From an uncultured Arenicella sp. (GTDB taxonomy: Bacteria; Pseudomonadota; Gammaproteobacteria; Arenicellales; Arenicellaceae), in contig CALJJR010000195.1 in the NCBI GenBank assembly GCA_937973905.1, positions 1 through 33,497 of the forward strand: 33,497 nucleotides of DNA. The letters are read 5' to 3'. Position numbers and translations under genes: made by a program. The notes under the pieces are model-generated. The model saw nothing but the letters and a program-made list of their open reading frames with translations. It was not told the DNA's origin and did no database searches. Positions 16,995 to 24,674 of the stretch are shown here, piece by piece. Every line of letters starts with the position of its first letter. Within the stretch, counting starts at the first letter, position 1.

Positions 16995-18347
16995 TTAGGT
17001 TTGGTCTTTGACTCTCATGGTGCAAAATTCCTCAGCTGAGCTCGGATGAATGCCTACTGTGGCATCAAAATCAGCTTTCTTAGCACCGGCTTTAATTGCA
17101 ATGGCAATACCTTGCATGATCTCAGCGGCGTCCGCCCCGACCATATGCGCACCTACTACCTTATCGCTATCGGCATCAACGATGAGCTTCATCAAAGTTC
17201 TTTCTTGATTCTCGGTGAGTGTGTGCTTGAGAATTTTGAATTCAGAGCTGTAGGTATCAACGTGCTCGAATCGAGCGCGCGCGTCTTCTTCACCTAGTCC
17301 GACGCTGGCCACCGGTGGTTGTGAGAAAACTGCCGACGGAACATTTTCATGATCCGCCAAACGCGGTTTGTTACCAAACAATGAATCCGCAAAGGCATGG
17401 CCTTCCATGGTGGCAACAGGGGTCAATGCAATTCGGTCTGTCACATCTCCAACCGCGTAAATATTTTCGACGCTAGTTTGAGACTCAGCATTCACTATAA
17501 TCTCGCCCTTAGTGCCGAGGTTAACGCCAGCTCCTTCAAGGTTGAGCCCAGCTGTATTTGGTTTGCGGCCGGTGGCGTATAAAATACAATCAACCTCTAA
17601 CTCGGAACCATCGTTCAATGCCACCAGTTTACGGCCAGCTGCATTGACTTGAATCGATTTGACGTCGGTTTCAACTTGCAAATTGATGCCTTTTTTGGTG
17701 ATTTCATTGGCCAAGTGCTCACGGATCGAACCGTCAAAACCACGTAAGATTTGCTCGCCTCGGTACAACAAGTGTGTATCTACGCCGAGACCATTGAAGA
17801 TTCCCGCGAATTCCACGGCTATGTACCCACCGCCAACCACGATTGCAGATTCTGGCTTTTCATCGAGATGAAAGACCTCGTTGGATGAAATCGCGTGCTC
17901 GATACCAGGAATCTCGGGCAGGAAGGGTGTGCCGCCGGTGGCGACGAGAATTGTCTTTGCAGTCAACTCCCGGCCATCGATGGCGACCGTATTTTGATCA
18001 ACAAGGCTCGCGGTGCCATACAGTATCTCTACGCCAGCATTGTCGAGTAAGCGTTCATAGATTTTATTTAGGCGGTCGATTTCTCGATCTTTATTGCTGA
18101 TCAAAGTCTGCCAGTCGAATCCGGTCACGTTCGACGACCAACCAAAGTGTTGGCTGTCGGTGAACTCTTCATGAAAATGAGCCGCGTATACCATGAGCTT
18201 CTTAGGTACACAGCCTCTGATCACACATGTGCCGCCATAACGAAACTCCTCGCATATGGCTACTTTTGCGCCGTGGGTGGCAGCGATTCGTGCCGCTCGA
18301 ACACCGCCGGAGCCACCGCCAATAACTATTAAGTCGAAATCATTCAT
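16995..18347 (-). CDS. gor: Glutathione-disulfide reductase
   Basis: Cytosolic flavoenzyme that reduces oxidised glutathione with NADPH. The 450-residue protein has the FAD-binding GGGSGGVRAAR (residues 10-20), the redox-active pair Cys41/Cys46 in GGTCVIRGCVPKK, a second nucleotide-binding GGGYIAVEFAGIF followed by Arg residues in LLYRGEQILRGFD that favour NADPH, and the C-terminal active-site HPSSAEEF. These set it apart from lipoamide dehydrogenase and mercuric reductase. It sits 75 bases downstream of the rpoH terminator and so needs its own promoter; AGTATA on the plus strand at 18381-18386 (TATACT on minus) is a possible -10. Confidence 0.95.
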   Translation of the reverse strand: MNDFDLIVIGGGSGGVRAARIAATHGAKVAICEEFRYGGTCVIRGCVPKKLMVYAAHFHEEFTDSQHFGWSSNVTGFDWQTLISNKDREIDRLNKIYERLLDNAGVEILYGTASLVDQNTVAIDGRELTAKTILVATGGTPFLPEIPGIEHAISSNEVFHLDEKPESAIVVGGGYIAVEFAGIFNGLGVDTHLLYRGEQILRGFDGSIREHLANEITKKGINLQVETDVKSIQVNAAGRKLVALNDGSELEVDCILYATGRKPNTAGLNLEGAGVNLGTKGEIIVNAESQTSVENIYAVGDVTDRIALTPVATMEGHAFADSLFGNKPRLADHENVPSAVFSQPPVASVGLGEEDARARFEHVDTYSSEFKILKHTLTENQERTLMKLIVDADSDKVVGAHMVGADAAEIMQGIAIAIKAGAKKADFDATVGIHPSSAEEFCTMRVKDQT

Positions 18348-18425
18348 GCTGTCAGTCTTCCAGGGCCGATTAGTCGCCCGAGTATATCGCTAAAAAGTTG
18401 GTGTCTGAGCGGGTCTTTTGCGCTC

Positions 18426-18453
18426 AATAAAAAACCCCGTCGATGACGGGGTT
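18426..18453 (-). terminator. Intrinsic terminator of rpoH
   Basis: On the minus strand AACCCCGTC, loop ATC, GACGGGGTT forms a perfect 9-bp stem (18433-18453), followed directly by TTTT then ATT. It lies 50 bases after the rpoH stop and points the right way, so it ends the ftsYEX-rpoH transcript and insulates gor. Confidence 0.93.
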
Positions 18454-18502
18454 AGTCGTCCAGTTTTAGACCGGACATCTGAGTTGAGGCTTACTCGTTT
18501 TA

Positions 18503-19351
18503 TTAGGCTGCCAGCTGCACCTTCATTTTCTCCATTGCGCGCTTTTCGATTTGACGAATACGCTCCGCGGAGACTGAGTATTCAGCAGCCAGCTCATGTA
18601 ATGTCGCTTTACTTTCAGATAACCAGCGACGTTGTACGATGTCTTTACTGCGTTCATCCAAGGCATCTATAGCAGCGACCAACGAAGTTTGGTTGTTCGT
18701 GCTGGTTTGCGTTGCAATGGCAAGCTCTTCCGGGTTGTAGCGCATATCAGGCAAGTACGCAGAAGGGCTGGTATTGAACTCGTCATCATCTGAGTCTACG
18801 CCGTCAAAAGCTACGTCTGAACTCGTCATACGAAGTTCCATTTCACGCACCGTTTTTACTGGCACGTCGAGGTTTTCAGCCAATGCATGCGTCTCATCTT
18901 CAGTCATCGCTGACAGTGATTTACGAGATTTGCGCAGATTAAAAAACAATTTGCGTTGCGCCTTGGTAGTGGCAACTTTCACCATTTTCCAATTTTTAAG
19001 CACGTATTCATAAATCTCAGCTTTAATCCAGTGCACGGCGTAAGACACTAAGCGTACACCGCGGTCTGGGTCGAAATTCTTGACCGCTTTCATGAGCCCA
19101 ATGTTGCCTTCCTGAATAAGGTCTGCAACCGGCAAGCCGTAACCAGTAAAGCCTTTGGCTACATGTACTACGTGTCGTAGATGAGAAACTACGAGCTCGC
19201 GAGCGGCATCAACGTCTTGCGTGTCGCGAAATCGGGTTGCGAGCGTGGTTTCTTTTTCAGCGGATAAAACAGGCGCAGAATTAGCCACTTGCAAGAAGCT
19301 GGCTAAGTTGGGTTCCTGATTTAAGGAGACGGCATAAGTTTTGTTCGTCAT
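18503..19351 (-). CDS. rpoH: RNA polymerase heat-shock sigma factor RpoH (sigma-32)
   Basis: Directs RNA polymerase to heat-shock promoters. Region 2 is clear (GLPVADLIQEGNIGLMKAV, then NFDPDRGVRLVSYAVHWIKAEIYEYVLKNW), followed at once by the RpoH box QRKLFFNLRK, which separates it from RpoD/RpoS. Region 4 ends with LHELAAEYSVSAERIRQIEKRAMEKMK. I chose the ATG at 19351 (282 residues) because GGAG lies 6 bases upstream; an in-frame GTG at 19363 would use that same ribosome site as coding sequence. A CIRCE operator lies 57 bases upstream and a strong terminator downstream. It follows ftsX with a 172-base gap, so it has its own promoter and may also be read from ftsYEX. Confidence 0.97.
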   Translation of the reverse strand: MTNKTYAVSLNQEPNLASFLQVANSAPVLSAEKETTLATRFRDTQDVDAARELVVSHLRHVVHVAKGFTGYGLPVADLIQEGNIGLMKAVKNFDPDRGVRLVSYAVHWIKAEIYEYVLKNWKMVKVATTKAQRKLFFNLRKSRKSLSAMTEDETHALAENLDVPVKTVREMELRMTSSDVAFDGVDSDDDEFNTSPSAYLPDMRYNPEELAIATQTSTNNQTSLVAAIDALDERSKDIVQRRWLSESKATLHELAAEYSVSAERIRQIEKRAMEKMKVQLAA

Positions 19352-19408
19352 CATATTCTCCACGGTTCTCAGGCAATAACATATCCACCTGATTTTGATG
19401 ACAGAATT

Positions 19409-19435
19409 TTAGCACTCAACGATTGAGAGTGCTAA
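19409..19435. promoter_or_regulatory. CIRCE operator (HrcA binding site) upstream of rpoH
   Basis: TTAGCACTC, nine bases, GAGTGCTAA: an exact match in both arms and in spacing to the CIRCE consensus bound by the heat-shock repressor HrcA. It lies between ftsX and rpoH, 57 bases before the rpoH start. CIRCE normally stands before groESL or dnaK/hrcA, so here HrcA should repress rpoH. A TATAAT hexamer on the minus strand (plus-strand 19482-19487) lies about 50 bases further upstream as a possible -10, without a clear -35. Confidence 0.95.
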
Positions 19436-19535
19436 TAAATTTGTTTAATTATGTAAAAACATATTTTTATAACCTTGAGTTATTATATCCATGTCCTTAT
19501 GTCTTTGATTTAAAACAATATATAGAGAGTTTGGG

Positions 19536-20450
19536 TTACTGAGGTTTAATTTCTCCGAGATGTTGGGCAACTGACAAGCGAGCAGCACACCACCCTAACG
19601 ATGTAGAAAAAAGCATTAAAAGACCAAATTCACGCAATGATGGCTGGTAAATTAAGCTGCTTTGTTGGTACAGCTGAGCCAGCTCACTGAGAGGCTCATG
19701 CAAAACACTTGCCGCGATGGCTAACAAAAATAGTGTCACCAGCGCACCAAGAAAACCATACAAAGCGCCAAAGTAAAGAAAGGGGCGGCGCACAAATCGA
19801 TTGCTGCCCCCTACCAACTTCGTTATCTCGATCTCTTGCTGGCGGTTCATGATGAGCAGCTTAATGGTATTGCCAGTAATCAAAATGAGTGCGATGGCGA
19901 GTAGGGCACTGAGTAATTGCGCGGCTCTATTAATATTGCCAAGAATGGAGTTAAATCGATCCGTCCATTCAAGATCTAAGCGAATTTCGTCAATACCATC
20001 GATTTTAACGAGCTCATCTCTGAGCAATGACAGCTCATTGGAGTTTTGGGCGAAGGTAATTGGCAAAATTACGATCGACGCAGGCAAAGGATTTTCATCA
20101 AGAAAATCCAGTTCCATTTCTAAGCCTGAAATTGCTCTAAATTCTTCTAAAGCTTGTCCTGGCGTCACAAATTCCGCGAGTGAGATTTTTGGGTGAAGTC
20201 GCAATTCATCAAAAATAAGAGTGGCTTCATTGTCGGCGAGATCCGGTTTCAGAAAAACCGACATCTGCGGCTGACCATGCCAAGACTCGGTGAGCTGAGC
20301 GCCGCTTTTAACGGTGATATACAGAATCATAGGCAACAGCAGGCTAATGCCAATAATCACTATCGTGGTAATGCTCGCTACCGGGCTGCGCCGCATATTG
20401 CCCAGCGTGGCAAACAACACTTGCAGATGCCGCACGAAGTAGGCCTTCAT
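19536..20450 (-). CDS. ftsX: Cell division ABC-transporter-like membrane subunit FtsX
   Basis: Inner-membrane partner of FtsE in the divisome; the complex activates periplasmic amidases through EnvC in E. coli. The 304-residue protein has a first membrane segment at about 25-47, a periplasmic domain (about 50-170), and three more membrane segments at about 180-205, 230-255 and 275-300, the FtsX layout. Its ATG overlaps the ftsE stop by 4 bases (ATGA), typical of tight coupling. RpoH follows. Confidence 0.95.
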   Translation of the reverse strand: MKAYFVRHLQVLFATLGNMRRSPVASITTIVIIGISLLLPMILYITVKSGAQLTESWHGQPQMSVFLKPDLADNEATLIFDELRLHPKISLAEFVTPGQALEEFRAISGLEMELDFLDENPLPASIVILPITFAQNSNELSLLRDELVKIDGIDEIRLDLEWTDRFNSILGNINRAAQLLSALLAIALILITGNTIKLLIMNRQQEIEITKLVGGSNRFVRRPFLYFGALYGFLGALVTLFLLAIAASVLHEPLSELAQLYQQSSLIYQPSLREFGLLMLFSTSLGWCAARLSVAQHLGEIKPQ

Positions 20451-21130
20451 TGCTGCTCCTCAGGCTCGGCTTGAGCAATAGGTACGATCTCGCCATTGGC
20501 CAGATGGATGGTGCGCTTCTTGAGGCGTTCTACCTGCTGCAAATCGTGCGTGGCGATTAATACGGTCACACCAACTTGGTTGAAATCACTGAAGATATCG
20601 ATGATCTCGCGCGAGAGATCGGTGTCTAGATTTCCAGTCGGTTCATCGGCTAGCAGTATATTTGGCCGGTTGATTACCGCACGCGCGATACCCACTCGTT
20701 GTTGTTCACCGCCTGAAAGTGTCTGCGGCATTGCGCGCTCTTTGCCGCTTAGCCCAACCTTACCTAATGCGGCGCGAACCCGTTTGCGAATCTCGTCGTC
20801 AGGCATGCCAATCACAATAAGAGGCAAAGCGACGTTATCGAAGACCGTACGATCGTAGAGTAATTTATGGTCTTGAAAAATGACTCCTATTTCCCTGCGC
20901 AATGCAGGAATTTTGCTTTCTTTGAGATGATGTAGCTCTTGACCATCAACTACGATACGACCCGTGCTCGGCCGTTCAATCATCGTAATCAGCTTAAATA
21001 GAGTGCTCTTGCCGGCACCAGAGTGACCCAATACGAAGGCCATTTCCCCTTGATCGAGCGTGAAACTGACGTCTTTCAGCGCTTGATGGCCGCCAGGGTA
21101 TTCTTTGCTGACGCGGTCAAGTTGGATCAT
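20447..21130 (-). CDS. ftsE: Cell division ATP-binding protein FtsE
   Basis: ATPase of the FtsEX divisome complex. The 227-residue protein shows Walker A (GHSGAGKST), the ABC signature LSGGEQQRVGIARA, Walker B (NILLADEPTGNLD) and the switch His (IATHD). Length and N-terminus (MIQLDRVSKEYPGG) are normal. It lies 16 bases after ftsY and overlaps ftsX by 4 bases. Confidence 0.97.
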   Translation of the reverse strand: MIQLDRVSKEYPGGHQALKDVSFTLDQGEMAFVLGHSGAGKSTLFKLITMIERPSTGRIVVDGQELHHLKESKIPALRREIGVIFQDHKLLYDRTVFDNVALPLIVIGMPDDEIRKRVRAALGKVGLSGKERAMPQTLSGGEQQRVGIARAVINRPNILLADEPTGNLDTDLSREIIDIFSDFNQVGVTVLIATHDLQQVERLKKRTIHLANGEIVPIAQAEPEEQQ

Positions 21131-21146
21131 AAGCCCTGTTCAGTTC

Positions 21147-22169
21147 TCATTCGGCTGCGATCAAGGCTGCAGCAAATTGGTTGGCATCGAAGCGGCGTAA
21201 ATCATTGACGCCCTCACCAACACCAACATAGTGAATCGGCAGCTTGAATTTCTCGCTCAGCGAGACCGCGACGCCACCTTTCGCGGAACCGTCGAGTTTG
21301 GTTAAGCATAAACCACTCACATTGACGGCTTTTTGAAAATGCTCGAGCTGAGAAAGCGCATTTTGCCCGGTACCTGCGTCCAATACTTGAATAACTTCAT
21401 GCGGTGAATCTGGGTCAATTTTTTGAATGACTCGAATCACTTTTTGTAACTGCTCCATAAGGTCAGTTTGGGTATGTAAGCGGCCCGCCGTGTCGATCAG
21501 AAGTACGTCGCAGTTTTTGGCTTTGGCGGCCATCAAAGCATCATGAGCCACGGCGGCGGCGTCGGCCCCGGAGCCCTGGCTGATTACCGGAATATCAAGT
21601 TTGCCGCCCCATTCTTGCAATTGTTCCACAGCGGCTGCGCGAAATGTATCTGCCGCTGCCAGCATCACAGAATTACCCTGAGCCTTTAGTTGGTTCGCGA
21701 GTTTTGCTGTGGTGGTGGTTTTACCAACCCCATTTACCCCCACCACCAAGATGACGGTTGGGCTATGTGTTAGATTGAGTTCACGTTGCGACGGCGCCAG
21801 CATTTCTGCAATTTCATGACGCAATGCTAAGAGCACACCACGTTGGTCCTGAATTTTCTCTGCCTCCACGCGGTCTCGAAGACGATCGACAAGCGCTAGG
21901 CTGGCATGCACGCCGATATCGCAAGTCATAAGCGTTTCTTCGAGTTCATCAAACAACACATCATCAAGATCAAACGTGCCCTTGAAAACTTGGCCGAGTT
22001 TACTCAGGAAGCCAGACCGGCTTGGTTCCAGCCCTTGTTCGATGGTAGCTCGCTCTTCGGTTGTCGCAGAGGAAGTATGCTGTTCCGGTTCGGCAACTGA
22101 TTTTTTACGGCCGAACCAAGACCGTTTCTCGTTCTTTGCTGCTTGTGAAGGCGGGTTCTGCTCGGTCAT
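21147..22169 (-). CDS. ftsY: Signal recognition particle receptor FtsY
   Basis: SRP GTPase that docks ribosome-SRP complexes at the membrane for cotranslational insertion. The 340-residue protein has a charged N-terminal (A) region of about 50 residues, shorter than in E. coli, then the NG domain: P-loop GVNGVGKTTTTAKLA, the SRP insertion with DTFRAAAVEQL, DTAGR, and TKLDGSAKGG. It is first in ftsY-ftsE-ftsX-rpoH and divergent from rsmD. Confidence 0.97.
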   Translation of the reverse strand: MTEQNPPSQAAKNEKRSWFGRKKSVAEPEQHTSSATTEERATIEQGLEPSRSGFLSKLGQVFKGTFDLDDVLFDELEETLMTCDIGVHASLALVDRLRDRVEAEKIQDQRGVLLALRHEIAEMLAPSQRELNLTHSPTVILVVGVNGVGKTTTTAKLANQLKAQGNSVMLAAADTFRAAAVEQLQEWGGKLDIPVISQGSGADAAAVAHDALMAAKAKNCDVLLIDTAGRLHTQTDLMEQLQKVIRVIQKIDPDSPHEVIQVLDAGTGQNALSQLEHFQKAVNVSGLCLTKLDGSAKGGVAVSLSEKFKLPIHYVGVGEGVNDLRRFDANQFAAALIAAE

Positions 22170-22214
22170 AGTCGAATAAGTGCAGGCTTTTGCTTGCGAA
22201 GTCTGAATTGTTAT

Positions 22215-22242
22215 ATTGTAGTGCCTCAGTACCAGATCACAA
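22215..22242 (-). promoter_or_regulatory. Candidate sigma-70 promoter of ftsYEX
   Basis: On the minus strand TTGTGA (plus 22237-22242) and TACAAT (plus 22215-22220) are separated by 16 bases and lie about 46 bases before the ftsY start, a sensible position. Matches to consensus are 4 of 6 and 5 of 6. No transcript data support it. Confidence 0.4.
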
Positions 22243-22268
22243 CCAACGAATGACCTTCGTTGAGACTA

Positions 22269-22856
22269 ATGCGAAACAAGGGCCATTCTCATCAAATCAG
22301 AGTTATCGCAGGGAATTGGCGTGGGCGCAAGTTGCCGGTGCTTGACGCCGAAGGTCTGAGGCCGACTTCTGACCGCGTTAGAGAGACCTTGTTCAATTGG
22401 TTGATGTTTGACGTTCAGGGGGCTTGCTGCCTAGACCTGTTCGCCGGCTCCGGAGCTCTCGGCATAGAATCATTGTCCCGGGGGGCGAGTTTCGTTCAAT
22501 TTGTTGAGCGTGACAAGCGAGTTGTAACACAGTTGAAGAACACTCTGCATGAATTAGCGGGTGCTGAGGAGCAAGATCGATTTTCCCTTACCGAAGCGAA
22601 TGGCGTCACGTGGTTGGATCGTCCGATGGATAACGCTTTCGATCTTATATTCCTCGATCCTCCTTATGCCGACAATCTGCTGCCTGAGGTGTTCGCTCGG
22701 ATTGAGCTAAATGGTTGGTTGGCTGCGGGTGGCAAAATTTACCTTGAGCAGGACTCATCGGCACAAGCTGTATCTGTTCCACCCAACTGGGAGCTGCTAC
22801 GTGACGGCAAGGCGGGCCAGATTTCGTACTCCTTATACCAACGAGTTGCTGCCTAA
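22269..22856 (+). CDS. rsmD: 16S rRNA (guanine-966 N2) methyltransferase
   Basis: SAM-dependent enzyme that methylates G966 of 16S rRNA. The protein has the N-terminal basic IRVIAGNWRGRKLPV, then LRPTSDRVRETLFNWL, the SAM motif DLFAGSGALGIESLSRGA and the catalytic DPPY. I chose the ATG at 22269 (195 residues), which gives the family-like start MRNKGHSHQIRVIAG; an in-frame TTG at 22260 is possible. It is divergent from ftsY and followed by coaD, an arrangement common in gammaproteobacteria. Confidence 0.95.
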   Translation: MRNKGHSHQIRVIAGNWRGRKLPVLDAEGLRPTSDRVRETLFNWLMFDVQGACCLDLFAGSGALGIESLSRGASFVQFVERDKRVVTQLKNTLHELAGAEEQDRFSLTEANGVTWLDRPMDNAFDLIFLDPPYADNLLPEVFARIELNGWLAAGGKIYLEQDSSAQAVSVPPNWELLRDGKAGQISYSLYQRVAA

Positions 22857-22908
22857 ATTGGGTGCGCCTTAAGGTATACTTGGCGGCCGTTTTTAGTGAG
22901 GCCCACGA

Positions 22909-23403
22909 ATGAAGAAGATTGCCATTTACCCTGGAACCTTCGATCCCATCACTAATGGTCATATAGACCTAGTTATGCGCGCTGCGCAGATATTCGATCG
23001 AGTCATCATCGCTGTCTCTAACAACCCAAGAAAGAGCCCCTTGTTCAATATTGAGCAACGTATGGGTATGGTCAATGCAGCCGTTGCTGAACTGGAACAC
23101 GTATCAGTGGAGAGCTTTGACGATCTCTTGGTTAGCTTTGTGCGTCGTAAAGAAGCGCGCTTTGTTATTCGTGGCTTGCGGGCGGTTTCAGATTTCGAAT
23201 ATGAATTTCAATTGGCTTCTGCCAACCGCCGAATGGATGAAAATGTAGAAACTATTTTTCTTACGCCTTCAGAGTCCAACTATTTTATTTCGTCGTCGTT
23301 GGTGAGAGAGATATCTTACTATCAAGGTGACGTTTCAAGTTTTGTGCCAAAAGCGGTTGAACAAGCTCTACTTGAGCAATGGGCAAAAGTAAAATCCAAT
23401 TGA
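22909..23403 (+). CDS. coaD: Phosphopantetheine adenylyltransferase
   Basis: Makes dephospho-CoA from phosphopantetheine and ATP, the next-to-last step of CoA synthesis. The 164-residue protein has the nucleotidyltransferase TxGH motif in YPGTFDPITNGHIDL, the RGLRAVSDFEYEFQLA segment and the ISSSLVREI motif. The length is exact for the family. The ATG follows rsmD by 52 bases; TATACT at about 22877-22882 could be a -10 for a promoter of its own. Confidence 0.98.
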   Translation: MKKIAIYPGTFDPITNGHIDLVMRAAQIFDRVIIAVSNNPRKSPLFNIEQRMGMVNAAVAELEHVSVESFDDLLVSFVRRKEARFVIRGLRAVSDFEYEFQLASANRRMDENVETIFLTPSESNYFISSSLVREISYYQGDVSSFVPKAVEQALLEQWAKVKSN

Positions 23404-23421
23404 TCTTCAAGATCTGATTAG

Positions 23422-23721
<300 letters not shown>

Positions 23722-23783
23722 CCGCGGCTTTCGATATTAACCAGTTGTTCAAACCCAGCAGCAGTTAAACGTCTAGATTGCGA

Positions 23784-24140
23784 TTACTGCTTCACCATAT
23801 TTGGCACCCAAACAATTTCGTTGGTTTGCCGGTATTCTTTTAAGAAGTCTTTTACGCTCCAAGTTTTCACCTGCTCGAAGAAACCAGGGCGGATAACTTT
23901 GAGTGACACTGTGCTGGCACCATCAAGCACCACTTCGCGATTGGTTACCACTGGAGTGGGGCCAAGGAAGACCCAGTCTGCTTGCTCATTGCCTTTCTGC
24001 GTTACCTGCATAAGGGCGTAAGCGCCTTGTGGGTCAGAGTGCAACTTCATGGCGATATTTTTCTTATTGCTGCCGCAAGCGGTTAGGCCGGCAAGGACAA
24101 CGAGCACAGTAAGGGTTTGAAAAGAGCGTGCGTAGTTCAT
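23784..24140 (-). CDS. Small PEGA-like lipoprotein, paralogue of its upstream neighbour
   Basis: A 118-residue predicted outer-membrane lipoprotein: a hydrophobic signal then lipobox LTAC (Cys22). The mature part reads like a degenerate PEGA beta-sandwich (HSDPQGAYALMQV, then FLGPTPVVTNREVVL, a charged turn and VIRPGFFEQV), a fold that binds envelope components in other proteins. I chose the ATG at 24140 over a TTG at 24152. It is 30 bases downstream of a similar lipoprotein gene, suggesting an old tandem duplication. Function unknown. Confidence 0.72.
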   Translation of the reverse strand: MNYARSFQTLTVLVVLAGLTACGSNKKNIAMKLHSDPQGAYALMQVTQKGNEQADWVFLGPTPVVTNREVVLDGASTVSLKVIRPGFFEQVKTWSVKDFLKEYRQTNEIVWVPNMVKQ

Positions 24141-24170
24141 GATGTTCTTCAATTTTTGGTTGGCGTTGAT

Positions 24171-24506
24171 TTATTTGTTGCGGCTATCCAGAACCACTTC
24201 GACGAGCTGTGTGCTCTTTTGCGCATCTTTGAGATTTTTGTGCCTCATGCTGAGCCAGAAGGGTGTGACCTTCTCGTAATAGCCATCCTTTTTGAATCGC
24301 AAGATGATGTTTTTGCGTCGTGAGCTGCTGTCCTTCCACCATGCGGTGGTCGGGGTTGTGCCAATAATTGTGCCGTCTTCGTCACTTATGACCTCGGCAC
24401 CCGGTGGGTTAGAAACGATCTGAGCGGCCCCATAGTGGGTGCTGCATGCACCAAGTAGTAAACTGCTGGCAAGAAGAAGAATAAGACGAGTTTGTTTATT
24501 TGTCAT
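24171..24506 (-). CDS. Small PEGA-domain lipoprotein
   Basis: A 111-residue lipoprotein with a clean signal and lipobox LGAC (Cys21, followed by Ser, which fits outer-membrane sorting). The mature protein shows the PEGA pattern: SNPPGAEVISDEDGTIIGTTPTT, then an ILRFKKDGYYEKVTPFWL strand pair and a final VEVVLDS. It lies between the dynamin-like GTPase gene and the second lipoprotein, all on the minus strand. A 7-bp hairpin stands 15 bases before the ATG. Function unknown. Confidence 0.75.
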   Translation of the reverse strand: MTNKQTRLILLLASSLLLGACSTHYGAAQIVSNPPGAEVISDEDGTIIGTTPTTAWWKDSSSRRKNIILRFKKDGYYEKVTPFWLSMRHKNLKDAQKSTQLVEVVLDSRNK

Positions 24507-24520
24507 GGTGGTTGTTTGTT

Positions 24521-24542
24521 ATCACCGGATTAATACGGTGAT
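24521..24542. repeat. Hairpin in the leader of the PEGA lipoprotein gene
   Basis: ATCACCG (24521-24527) and CGGTGAT (24536-24542) form an exact 7-bp inverted repeat with an 8-base loop. No T-run follows on either strand. Lying between the dynamin-like gene and the lipoprotein ATG, it could be an operator, an RNA processing site, or a weak terminator. Confidence 0.45.
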
Positions 24543-24674
24543 TTGAAAGTTTTGCCCAGAGCTTTGAGTGAGTGCGTCGAGTAAGGCGCTATCCTAGGTT
24601 GAATTGAAATGAAAGCCAAGCGAGAACCGTGAAAAAATGAATCGATCTGCGTACGCGACCTGATGCACGAGAAA

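Noticed and set aside
19352-19363. GTG or first ATG as the rpoH start
   Set aside because: The GTG codon overlaps the GGAG ribosome site, and the first ATG is only 3 bases from it; the second ATG has the normal 6-base spacing.
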